DNA from: DATJPY01 sp035506135
GTDB taxonomy: Bacteria > Myxococcota_A > UBA9160 > PR03
Direction of reading: 5' to 3'
Assembly: GCA_035506135.1 (NCBI GenBank)
Contig: DATJPY010000090.1
Coordinates: 1 to 23,027, forward strand
DNA length: 23,027 nt
Shown: positions 14,281 to 21,438 of the stretch, one piece after another
Layout of the letters: every line of letters starts with the position of its first letter
Numbering within the stretch: position 1 is the stretch's first letter
Position numbers and translations under genes: made by a program
Notes under the pieces: model-generated
What the model saw: the letters and a program-made list of their open reading frames with translations, nothing else
What the model was told of the DNA's origin: nothing
The model's database searches: none

Positions 14281-15152
14281 TGGAGACGCTGCGCACCGCA
14301 TCGGCGCTGCGCGCGTTTGCCGACGGCGAGCGCGCCGCGGGCCGCCGCCTGGCGCTGGTGCCGACCATGGGCGCGCTCCACGCCGGCCACCTCGCGCTGA
14401 TCGCCGAGGCCCGGCGGCGCGCCGACCGCGTCGTCGTGTCGATCTTCGTCAACCCGACGCAGTTCGCGCCGCACGAGGACCTGGCCAGCTACCCGCGCGA
14501 TCTGGCCGGAGACCTCGAGAAGTGTCGCGCCGCGGGCGCCGACGCGGTCTTCGCCCCCGAGCCGGCCGAGCTCTATCCCGCGGGCGCCCAGACCTGGGTC
14601 GAGGTCGGCGAGCTCTCGAAGCCGCTCTGCGGCGCGTCGCGGCCGCACTTCTTCCGCGGCGTCGCGACGGTGGTGGCGAAGCTCCTGATCGCCGCGCGTC
14701 CCCACGTCGCAGTGTTCGGTGAGAAGGACTACCAGCAGCTCCTGGTGGTACGGCGCCTCGCGCGCGACCTCCTGCTCGACGTGGAGGTGGTCGGCGTCCC
14801 GCTGGTCCGCGACGCCGACGGCCTCGCGCTCTCGAGCCGCAACGCTTACCTCGACGCGGGCGCGCGCCGCGAGGCCTCCGTGCTCCCGCGCGCCCTCGAC
14901 GCCGCCGAGGCGGCGGCGCGGGCGGGCGAGCGCTCGGCGGCGGCTCTGCTCGAGTGCGTGCGCAAGGAGATCGGGCGCGCTCCGAGCGCCGAGGTCGACT
15001 ATGCCGAGCTGCGCGACGCCGAGACGCTCGCGCCGGTCGAGAGCCTGCGCGGGCCCGCCGTCCTGGCGCTGGCCGTCCGCTTCCCGGTCGCGCGCGGCAG
15101 CGTCCGGCTCATCGACAACCGCATCCTGCGCTGCGAGGAGTCCCCCCGATGA
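14280..15152 (+). CDS. panC: Pantothenate synthetase PanC (pantoate-beta-alanine ligase)
   Basis: The 290-aa protein has the HxGH-type nucleotidyl-transfer motif in PTMGALHAGHLALI, then IFVNPTQFAPHEDL, FFRGVATVVAKLL, FGEKDYQQLLVVRRL and the KMSKS-equivalent LSSRNAYL. It joins pantoate to beta-alanine at the cost of ATP, in the cytoplasm. Both substrates come from the flanking genes: pantoate is made from the PanB product and beta-alanine by PanD. It overlaps panB by one base and panD by four (ATGA), a compact three-gene unit. The ketopantoate reductase PanE is not in the window. Confidence 0.96.
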   Translation: METLRTASALRAFADGERAAGRRLALVPTMGALHAGHLALIAEARRRADRVVVSIFVNPTQFAPHEDLASYPRDLAGDLEKCRAAGADAVFAPEPAELYPAGAQTWVEVGELSKPLCGASRPHFFRGVATVVAKLLIAARPHVAVFGEKDYQQLLVVRRLARDLLLDVEVVGVPLVRDADGLALSSRNAYLDAGARREASVLPRALDAAEAAARAGERSAAALLECVRKEIGRAPSAEVDYAELRDAETLAPVESLRGPAVLALAVRFPVARGSVRLIDNRILRCEESPR

Positions 15153-15499
15153 CCCGCACCATGCTCAAGTCGAAGATCCACCGCGCCCGCGTGACCGAGG
15201 CGAACCTCGAGTACGAGGGCAGCATCTCGATCGACGAGGAGCTGCTGCGCGCGGCGGACATCCTGCCCTACGAGTCGGTCGAGGTGTGGGACTGCACGAA
15301 CGGCGCGCGCCTGCGCACCTACGCGATCCCCGCGGAGGCCGGCTCGGGGGAGGTCTGCGTCAACGGCGCCGCCGCCCACCTCGTGAAGCCGCACGACGTG
15401 GTGATCGTCGCGAGCTGGATCCAGGTCGACGAGGGCGAGGCGCGCGACTGGCACGCCCGGCGCGTCTTCGTCGACGCGAACAATCGGATCCGCGAGTAG
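15149..15499 (+). CDS. panD: Aspartate 1-decarboxylase PanD
   Basis: The 116-aa pyruvoyl enzyme begins MTRTMLKSKIHRARVTEANLEYEGSISID. The self-cleavage site is Gly24-Ser25, the same numbering as in E. coli, with Tyr22 and Lys9 also conserved. WDCTNGARLRTYAI and NGAAAHLVKPHDVVII-like strands follow. It decarboxylates aspartate to beta-alanine after Ser25 becomes the pyruvoyl group. In enterobacteria cleavage is helped by PanM/PanZ. No such gene is seen here, as in most other lineages where PanD matures alone. The length is slightly below the E. coli enzyme (126 aa). Confidence 0.96.
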   Translation: MTRTMLKSKIHRARVTEANLEYEGSISIDEELLRAADILPYESVEVWDCTNGARLRTYAIPAEAGSGEVCVNGAAAHLVKPHDVVIVASWIQVDEGEARDWHARRVFVDANNRIRE

Positions 15500-15507
15500 C
15501 TGCGGCG

Positions 15508-15531
15508 TAGCCGAGCGAAGCTCATCGGCTA
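15508..15531. repeat. Perfect 7-bp inverted repeat between panD and smpB
   Basis: TAGCCGA and TCGGCTA flank a 10-base loop in the 45-base gap. No T-tract follows, so it is not a standard terminator. It ends 13 bases before the smpB ATG and includes part of a possible -10 hexamer TAGCAT (15530-15535) that has no good -35 partner. Confidence 0.45.
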
Positions 15532-15544
15532 GCATCGGCGCCCG

Positions 15545-16015
15545 ATGGGCGAGCCGGCCGGGCGCAAGCTGATCACCCAGAACCGGCGCGCGCGTCACGA
15601 CTACGAGATCCTCGACACCGTCGAAGCCGGGCTGGTGCTGCTCGGCCCGGAGGTCAAGTCGCTGCGCGACGGACGGGCGAATCTGTCGGACGCCTACGCC
15701 GCGATCCGAGGCGCCGAGGCCTGGCTGGTGAACGCCCACATCAGCCCCTACGCGCAGGCCGCGCGCGACAACCCGGACCCGCGCCGCGAGCGCAAGCTGC
15801 TGCTGCACCGCCGCGAGATCGCGCGACTCGCCGGGCAGGTGGCAGAGCGCGGGCTCACGCTGGTGCCGCTCTCGATGTACTGGAAGGCCGGCCGCGCCAA
15901 AGTGGAGCTCGGCCTTGCCCGCGGCCGGCGCCAGTACGACAAGCGCGAGGCGATCCGCCGCCGCGAGGAGGAGCGCGAGATCCAGCGCACCATGCGTCGC
16001 GGGAGGCGCGCGTGA
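15545..16015 (+). CDS. smpB: SsrA-binding protein SmpB
   Basis: The 156-aa protein has the standard SmpB fold: ITQNRRARHDYEILDTVEAGLVLLG, EVKSLRDGRANLSDAYA, AHISPYAQA, ERKLLLHRREIARL, TLVPLSMYWK and GRAKVELGLARGRRQYDKRE. A long basic helical tail follows (EAIRRREEEREIQRTMRRGRRA) of the kind that enters the empty mRNA channel of a stalled ribosome. It binds tmRNA and delivers it to stalled ribosomes in trans-translation. The tmRNA gene lies about 4 kb downstream on the same strand. The stop overlaps the GTG start of the next gene. Confidence 0.97.
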   Translation: MGEPAGRKLITQNRRARHDYEILDTVEAGLVLLGPEVKSLRDGRANLSDAYAAIRGAEAWLVNAHISPYAQAARDNPDPRRERKLLLHRREIARLAGQVAERGLTLVPLSMYWKAGRAKVELGLARGRRQYDKREAIRRREEEREIQRTMRRGRRA

Positions 16016-17322
16016 GACGGCTCGCGGCGCTGCTCGCCGCCGGCGCCCTCGGCTGCGGATCGGTCGCAACGCCGTCGCGCGAGCCGTTCTCGCCGACCCG
16101 CTTCGACTACCAGCCGTTCCTGCGCGCGCATCCGGACGTCCCCGATCCGAACTACCTGCCGTTCATGGCCCACCGCATGACGCTCAAGCAGAAGGGCCAG
16201 GACGTGGTCGTGTTCTGCCGCTGGGACCCGAAGCGCTTTCCGCTCGCGGTCTGGGTCGAGCCCCCGAAGATCGACGCGCCGCTCCAGAACGAGTTCAACC
16301 CGAAGCAGCCGAACGACTTCGTCGAGGCCGCGTGGCGGGCGCTCGACGAGTGGCAGCACGCGCTCGGCGGCGTGGTGAGCTTCCGGCGCGCGGAGAGCGA
16401 GGCCTCGAGCGACCTGCAGGTGCAGCTGATCGGCCAAGAGGGGCCGTCGCCGGAAGGGGAGGGCGTGCAGGTGCTCGGCAACACCCCGCTCCAGCGCGCC
16501 TGCCAGGTCAAGTCGAGCGAGGTGCACGCCGGCCGCGTCGACGTCTCCTTCGAGGTGCCGCGCATCCAGGTCTACATCGCCGACCAGTTCGGGCTGCTCC
16601 CGCCCGACCAGGTCGAGCGCAACGTCTTGCACGAGATGGGCCACGCGCTCGGCATGCGCGGGCACAGCCCGATCCCGGCCGACCTGATGTACGAGGTGGC
16701 GCGCGATCGCCGCGTCGACCGCCTGTCGGCCGAGGACGTGAACTCCTTCCGCGCGCTCTACGCGATCCCGAACGGAACCGTCTACGAGATCCTCCCGCGC
16801 ACCGGCTCTCCGCCGCGCCCCGCCGCCCACGCGCCGCCTCCGCCGGTCGCGCTGGTGGCGCAGCCCTGGATCGACCCGCACCTCGGGTACGCCATGCGGG
16901 TCGCCGCCGGCTGGCGACTGGTCGGGGCGCCGCGCGGGATCGTCGCGATCGATGGTCTGTCCTGGGACTACGAGGCCTCGTTCCAGGTGATCGTGCGGAG
17001 CTATCCGACGATCGCGGAGTACGTGCGCCGCCACGGCAACTCGCACCTGCGGGGTGGCGAGCTGGTCGCGCAGGGTCCCGTCCAGATCGGGGGCCGGCCC
17101 GGCTTCCACATGACGGTGTCGAGACCGTCGCCGGGCGGCGGCGCGATGAGCGAGGAGCATCTCTTCATCGAGACGGGCGACGGCCGCATCGTGGTGGTGA
17201 TCGAGGAGTCGCCGGCCGAGCTGCGCGAGGGCTTCCAGCCCTGGTTCGACGCGATGCTCGCCTCGCTCCAGGTCTTCACGCCCGAGGCGGCGCCCGCCGC
17301 CGAGGAGGCGGCGCCGCGCTGA
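16012..17322 (+). CDS. Metzincin/matrixin-like zinc metalloprotease, probable lipoprotein
   Basis: The 436-aa protein has a short signal peptide with a lipobox-like AGALG-C15. Residues about 30-260 resemble the matrixin fold, with the zinc site H207-E-M-G-H211-ALGMRG-H217 and a Met-turn ADLMYE near 225. So all three zinc ligands and the catalytic Glu are present. A Pro-rich linker (about 270-285) leads to a C-terminal domain (about 290-425) containing MRVAAGWRLVGAP and RPGFHMTVSR, which I do not recognise. It may degrade or process envelope proteins in the periplasm. It overlaps smpB by four bases (GTGA), so it is probably cotranscribed, although a functional link to trans-translation is not evident. 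It ends 4 bases from the convergent pilT stop. Confidence 0.8.
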   Translation: MRRLAALLAAGALGCGSVATPSREPFSPTRFDYQPFLRAHPDVPDPNYLPFMAHRMTLKQKGQDVVVFCRWDPKRFPLAVWVEPPKIDAPLQNEFNPKQPNDFVEAAWRALDEWQHALGGVVSFRRAESEASSDLQVQLIGQEGPSPEGEGVQVLGNTPLQRACQVKSSEVHAGRVDVSFEVPRIQVYIADQFGLLPPDQVERNVLHEMGHALGMRGHSPIPADLMYEVARDRRVDRLSAEDVNSFRALYAIPNGTVYEILPRTGSPPRPAAHAPPPPVALVAQPWIDPHLGYAMRVAAGWRLVGAPRGIVAIDGLSWDYEASFQVIVRSYPTIAEYVRRHGNSHLRGGELVAQGPVQIGGRPGFHMTVSRPSPGGGAMSEEHLFIETGDGRIVVVIEESPAELREGFQPWFDAMLASLQVFTPEAAPAAEEAAPR

Positions 17323-17326
17323 GCGC

Positions 17327-18391
17327 TCACTCGGCCGGGGCGAAGCGCTCGAAGCGGGCCTTGTCGGTGGCCTTGCGGTAGGCGTCCTCGGGCGCCACCC
17401 GCCCCGCCTGCACGAGCTGGAGCAGGGCGTCGTCCATCGTCTGCATGCCCTGCGCCTTCCCCGACTGGATGATGTTCAGCAGCATCGGCGTGTTGCCCTC
17501 GCGGATCACGTTGGCGAGTCCGCTCGTGCGGATCAGGATCTCGTTGGCCGCGCAGCGCCCCTTGCCGTCGGCGGTCTTCAGCAGGAGCTGCGAGACCACG
17601 CCGGCCAGCGATTCCGAGAGGGAGAGCCGCGCCTGCGGCTGCTCGTCGGCGGGGAAGGCGTCGACCACCCGGTCGATCGTCTTCGCGGCGCCGCTCGTGT
17701 GCAGCGTGCCGAAGACCAGCGCTCCCATCTCGGCGGCGGTCAGTGCCAGCGAGATGGTCTCGTAGTCGCGCATCTCGCCGACCAGCACTACGTCGGCGTC
17801 CTCGCGCAGCGCGGCGCGCAGCGCCGGTCCGAAGCCCTTCGTGTGCAGGCCGACCTCGCGGTGCGAGAAGAGGCAGCGCTTGTGCGGATGCACGAACTCG
17901 ACGGGATCCTCGATCGTCACGATGTGCTTGGCGTAGCTCTCGTTGATCTCGTTGATGATCGCCGCGAGCGTCGTCGACTTGCCGGAGCCGGTCGGACCGG
18001 TCACGAGCACGAGCCCGCGGTCGAGGTGCGCGAAGCTGCGGATCGCCTTCGGCATGTCGAGGTCGTCGAGCGTCTGGATCGCCTCGGGGATGATGCGGAA
18101 GACCGCGCCGCAGCCGTTCTCCTGCACGAAGAAGTTGACGCGGAAGCGCGCGACGCCGGGGATCCCGTACGCGAAGTCGAGGTCGTGCCCGCTCTCGTAC
18201 GACCGCCAGGCCTCGTCGTCGGTGATCTCGTGCAGGAGCTCGCGGATCGCGCCGTCATCGAGCGTCGCCATGCCATCGATCGGCTCGAGCGCGCCCTTGC
18301 GCCGCATCCGCGGCGGCTGGCCCGCGGCGAGGTGGAGGTCCGAGCCGCCGTCGTCGCGCAGCCGGTGCAGGAGGGCGTGCATCTGCTCCAT
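17327..18391 (-). CDS. pilT: Type IV pilus retraction ATPase PilT
   Basis: The 354-aa secretion ATPase has the PilT N-terminal domain (GGSDLHLAAGQPPRMRRKG). It carries Walker A GPTGSGKST at 132-140, the Asp box HIVTIEDPVEFVH, Walker B DVVLVGEMRDYETIS, the His box LVFGTLHTSGAAKTIDR and the C-terminal motif NVIREGN near the place of the PilT-specific AIRNLIRE. The hexameric motor depolymerises type IV pili to power twitching. ATG 18391 lies 8 bases after the stop of the second ATPase gene, so the pair forms an operon. PilU is the alternative. The length and standard C-terminus favour PilT, although the AIRNLIRE motif is less exact here (GLANVIRE) than in the upstream paralogue (AVGNLIRE). Confidence 0.9.
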   Translation of the reverse strand: MEQMHALLHRLRDDGGSDLHLAAGQPPRMRRKGALEPIDGMATLDDGAIRELLHEITDDEAWRSYESGHDLDFAYGIPGVARFRVNFFVQENGCGAVFRIIPEAIQTLDDLDMPKAIRSFAHLDRGLVLVTGPTGSGKSTTLAAIINEINESYAKHIVTIEDPVEFVHPHKRCLFSHREVGLHTKGFGPALRAALREDADVVLVGEMRDYETISLALTAAEMGALVFGTLHTSGAAKTIDRVVDAFPADEQPQARLSLSESLAGVVSQLLLKTADGKGRCAANEILIRTSGLANVIREGNTPMLLNIIQSGKAQGMQTMDDALLQLVQAGRVAPEDAYRKATDKARFERFAPAE

Positions 18392-18399
18392 CGATCGCC

Positions 18400-19866
18400 T
18401 CAGGCCGCCGCGCCGCCGAAGCGCTTGGCTTCCTCGCAGTGCCGGCGCGCCTCGTCGTGGGTGATCGTCCCCGCCTTCACCAGCTCCTCGAGCGAGGCGT
18501 CGAGCAGACACATGCCCTGCATACCGCCGGTCTGGAGGATCGAGCGGATCTGGAAGCTCTTGTTCTCGCGGATCAGGTTGCCGACCGCCTTGTTGGCGAC
18601 CAGCACCTCGAGCGCCGCCACGCGGCCCGTGCCGTCGGCCCGCCGCACCAGCCGCTGCGAGACCACCGCGCGCAGCGACTCGGAGAGCATCGTGCGGACC
18701 TGCCCCTGCTGATCCGGCGGGAACACGCCGATCAGGCGGTCGATGGTGCGGATGGTGCTGCTCGTGTGAAGCGTGCCCATCACGAAGTGGCCGGTCTCGG
18801 CGGCCGTCAGCGCCAGCGAGATCGTCTCGAGGTCGCGGAGCTCGCCGATCGCGATCACGTCCGGGTCCTCGCGCAGTCCGGCGCGCAGCGCGCGCGCGAA
18901 GCTCTCGGTGTGGGTGCGCACCTGGCGCTGGTTCACCAGGCACTGCTTCGACGGGTGCACGTACTCGATCGGGTCCTCGATCGTGAGGATGTGATCGCTG
19001 CGCTCCTCGTTCACCAGGTTGAGCATCGCGGCCATCGTCGACGACTTGCCGCAGCCCGCGGGCCCGGTGATCAGCAGGAGGCCCTGGTGGAAGTTGGTGA
19101 GGCGCGCGAGCGCCGACGGGAGCCCGAGCTCGTCGAGCGACAGCGGGTGGTCCGGGATGGCGCGGAAGACGGCGTCGAGCCCGCGCTGCTGGCGGTAGGC
19201 GTTCACGCGGAAGCGCCCGGTCCCGGGCAGCGCGTAGGCGAGGTCGACCTCGCCGTGGGCGTCGAGCTGCTCGGCCTGGTCCGCGGTGAGGATCGAGCGC
19301 AGCAGCGTCTCGACGCGCTCCGGCGCCAGCTCCGCCTCGTCGCGCTCCTCGAGCCCGCCGAAGCGCCGCCAGCGGAGCGCTGCCCCGCTGTGCAGGTGGA
19401 CGTCGCTGACGCCGGCCGCGACTCCCTCGCGAAGCATCGCGTCGAGCTCCTCGCGCGCTGCGGAGGAAGCGGGGGCGGCTACCCGCGCGGCCGCGGGCGC
19501 CCGGGCGGCCGCCGGCTTCGCGGAGGCCCGCGCCGCCGGCCTGGGGGCTTCCGCGGGCTCGGGAGCCGCGAGCTCGGGCGCCGCGGTCTGCTCCGACGCC
19601 TCGGCGGCGCCCGGCTCCGGAACGGGCACGAGGCGTTCCGCCGTCTTCTTGGCCGCCTGCTTGGCGGCCACCTGCTTCTGCGCCGCGAGGAGCTTCTGGA
19701 GCTGCGCCGGCGTCACGAAGCCCTTCTCGACCAGGATCTCGCCGAGGCGGATGCGCCCGCCGCTGCGGCCCTGGGCGAGGGTCGCCTCGTTGAGCTGTGC
19801 CCCGGTCAGGAGCTTCGCGTGGACGGCGATGCGACCCAGGAGCTGGTCGTTCGAGTCGAGGGCCAT
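18400..19866 (-). CDS. PilT-like ATPase with N-terminal MshEN-type domain
   Basis: The 488-aa protein is a fusion. Residues 9-32 and 40-63 are two tandem 24-residue units. The second (RLGEILVEKG..., then L56, L60, Q63) matches the MshEN c-di-GMP-binding pattern RLGxx(LVI)(LVI)xxG closely, and the first is degenerate (LLGRIAVHAK). An Ala/Pro/Glu-rich linker (about 64-136) leads to a complete PilT-type ATPase. This has GVSDVHLHSG, Walker A GPAGCGKSS at 268-276, LTIEDPIEYVH, Walker B DVIAIGELRDLETIS, the His box MGTLHTSSTIRTIDR and AVGNLIRE. The motor would retract pili or modulate PilT, perhaps under c-di-GMP control. MshEN domains are best known on extension or secretion ATPases such as MshE, so finding one on a PilT-type motor is notable. 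It is the promoter-proximal gene of the pair and is divergent from ssrA. Confidence 0.85.
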   Translation of the reverse strand: MALDSNDQLLGRIAVHAKLLTGAQLNEATLAQGRSGGRIRLGEILVEKGFVTPAQLQKLLAAQKQVAAKQAAKKTAERLVPVPEPGAAEASEQTAAPELAAPEPAEAPRPAARASAKPAAARAPAAARVAAPASSAAREELDAMLREGVAAGVSDVHLHSGAALRWRRFGGLEERDEAELAPERVETLLRSILTADQAEQLDAHGEVDLAYALPGTGRFRVNAYRQQRGLDAVFRAIPDHPLSLDELGLPSALARLTNFHQGLLLITGPAGCGKSSTMAAMLNLVNEERSDHILTIEDPIEYVHPSKQCLVNQRQVRTHTESFARALRAGLREDPDVIAIGELRDLETISLALTAAETGHFVMGTLHTSSTIRTIDRLIGVFPPDQQGQVRTMLSESLRAVVSQRLVRRADGTGRVAALEVLVANKAVGNLIRENKSFQIRSILQTGGMQGMCLLDASLEELVKAGTITHDEARRHCEEAKRFGGAAA

Positions 19867-19962
19867 GACGACTGCTCATCGGCAGACGGGAGCCGGCGAT
19901 TGACCGGCAAATCGGCGGCACCGGACCGCGGGCGGGGCCGTGGTCGAAATCGCCGGGTGCCT

Positions 19963-19968
19963 TACACT
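19963..19968 (+). promoter_or_regulatory. Likely -10 element of the ssrA promoter
   Basis: TACACT (five of six consensus positions are not all met, but T1, A2 and T6 are) lies 22 bases before the mature tmRNA 5' end. A start near 19975 would leave a short 5' leader for RNase P removal. The -35 region (around TGGTCG, 19941-19946) is weak. Confidence 0.5.
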
Positions 19969-19989
19969 GCGGAGCGCAGGACCCCAGAA

Positions 19990-20353
<364 letters not shown>

Positions 20354-20393
20354 CAAATCGGCGTAGCTTCGGGTGGTTACGCGCTTCGATTTG
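20354..20393. repeat. Inverted repeat immediately after the tmRNA CCA end
   Basis: CAAATCG-GCGTA (20354-20365) pairs with TACGC (20378-20382) and CGATTTG (20387-20393), with a 4-base bulge on one side. It starts on the very next base after the tmRNA. It could be a processing or termination hairpin for tmRNA, or an integrase arm site of the integrated element. No T-tract follows. Confidence 0.5.
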
Positions 20394-20419
20394 CGGCCTG
20401 CCATCCGCCGAGGGTGTGA

Positions 20420-21199
20420 CTGACGGTTGCCGCCTTCCTCGCAGCCGAGGCGGAAGCGGGGCGCAGCGTCGCCACGCTCGAGCAGCGCGTCGCGGCGATC
20501 CGCTGGGTGCACGACGCGCGCGGCCTCGAGACGCCGACGGTCGCGAAGCTGGTGCGGGCGACGATGCAGGGCATCCGCCGCGAACTCGGCATCGCCACCA
20601 AGCGCAAGGCTCCGGCTACCGTAGAGCGACTGGCGGCGATGGTCGCCCACGCCGACACGAGCACCCTCAAAGGACTCCGCGACCGCGCGCTGCTCCTCGT
20701 GGGCTTCGCTTCCGCCATGCGGCGCAGCGAGCTCGTGGCACTCGAGGTGGGCGACCTCGATCCGACCGAACGCGGGTTGCTGGTGATGGTCCGCCGCAGC
20801 AAGACCGACCAGGAGGGCAGGGGGCACCAGCGCGCCATCCCTCATGAGCGCAACGTCGAGACGTGCCCGGTGCGAGCGCTCGCCCGCTGGCTCGAGGCCG
20901 CTACGATCACCAGCGGCCCGATCTTCCGCAGCGTCGACCGCCACGGCAGAGTGGGCTCCGCCATGAGCGACCGGGCCGTGGCAGACGTAGTGAAAGCCTA
21001 CGCGGAGCGCGCCGGGCTCAACCCCGCGCACTGCGCCGGCCACTCCCTGCGCGCGGGATTCGTCACCCGCGCTGCCGAGCGTGGTGCGAGGGCCGAGCGG
21101 ATCATGGATCACACTGGGCACCGCAGCGTGGCGATGGTCCGCGTCTGCACGCGGCGGGCCGATGCCTTCGCCGACCATGCGGCGGCCGGTCTGCTCTAA
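20420..21199 (+). pseudogene. Decayed tyrosine recombinase (phage-type integrase)
   Basis: The frame after a TGA at 20417-20419 reads LTVAAFLAAEAEAGRSVATLEQRVAAIRW, the second half of a core-binding (SAM-like) domain. The usual first ~45 residues are missing. The catalytic domain follows: Arg in SAMRRSELVALEVGDLD, Lys in VRRSKTDQEG, HSLRAGF (H-x-x-R) and HTGHRSVAMVR. At the nucleophile position relatives have Tyr (pattern VRRYxRR), but this copy reads VRVCTRR, with Cys encoded by TGC at 21146-21148, and no Tyr lies further on. The only standard start is GTG 20507, deep in the domain. Truncation plus loss of Tyr argue for an inactive relic. It adjoins the 3' end of ssrA, the usual target site of such enzymes, and its codon use is less GC-biased than the genes upstream. 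Confidence 0.85.
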
Positions 21200-21438
21200 T
21201 GCCTGTGTACGCCATCCAAAGCTCTGGACGCCGCGCCGCTGGGCGGTTGGTCACCAAAGAATTCTGCCCGATGGCGGATCTGGCACGGGCCTCGCATAGG
21301 CTCGGACTCGTGGCCGTTCTTTAGATCACGGTCAATGGAAATGAGACGAGCCGCCGCATCCATGTGGAAGGTCGCCTCGCACATTGGTGGTCTGCCTACC
21401 ACCGCCGTCTGCTCGAACGCTGCAAGGAGGAACGATCG
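21200..21438. other. Gap between integrase remnant and sulfatase, no gene recognised
   Basis: A 41-codon frame overlaps the integrase stop (21199-21324) but has mixed third positions and no recognisable motif, so I do not call it a gene. A short hairpin GGTGGT-CTGCCT-ACCACC lies at 21386-21403. I found no clear promoter for the sulfatase. Confidence 0.5.

Noticed and set aside
15500..15544. Rho-independent terminator after panD
   Set aside because: The inverted repeat is real but there is no following T-tract, and smpB continues on the same strand.
19867..19989. Possible sigma-54 promoter for the pilT pair on the minus strand
   Set aside because: A GGCAC string is present but no GC dinucleotide occurs at the required spacing. 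A sigma-70 match is also weak (TTGCCG only).
21199..21324. A 41-codon frame beginning on the integrase stop
   Set aside because: Mixed third positions, no ribosome site, no motif. More likely remnant sequence between island parts.
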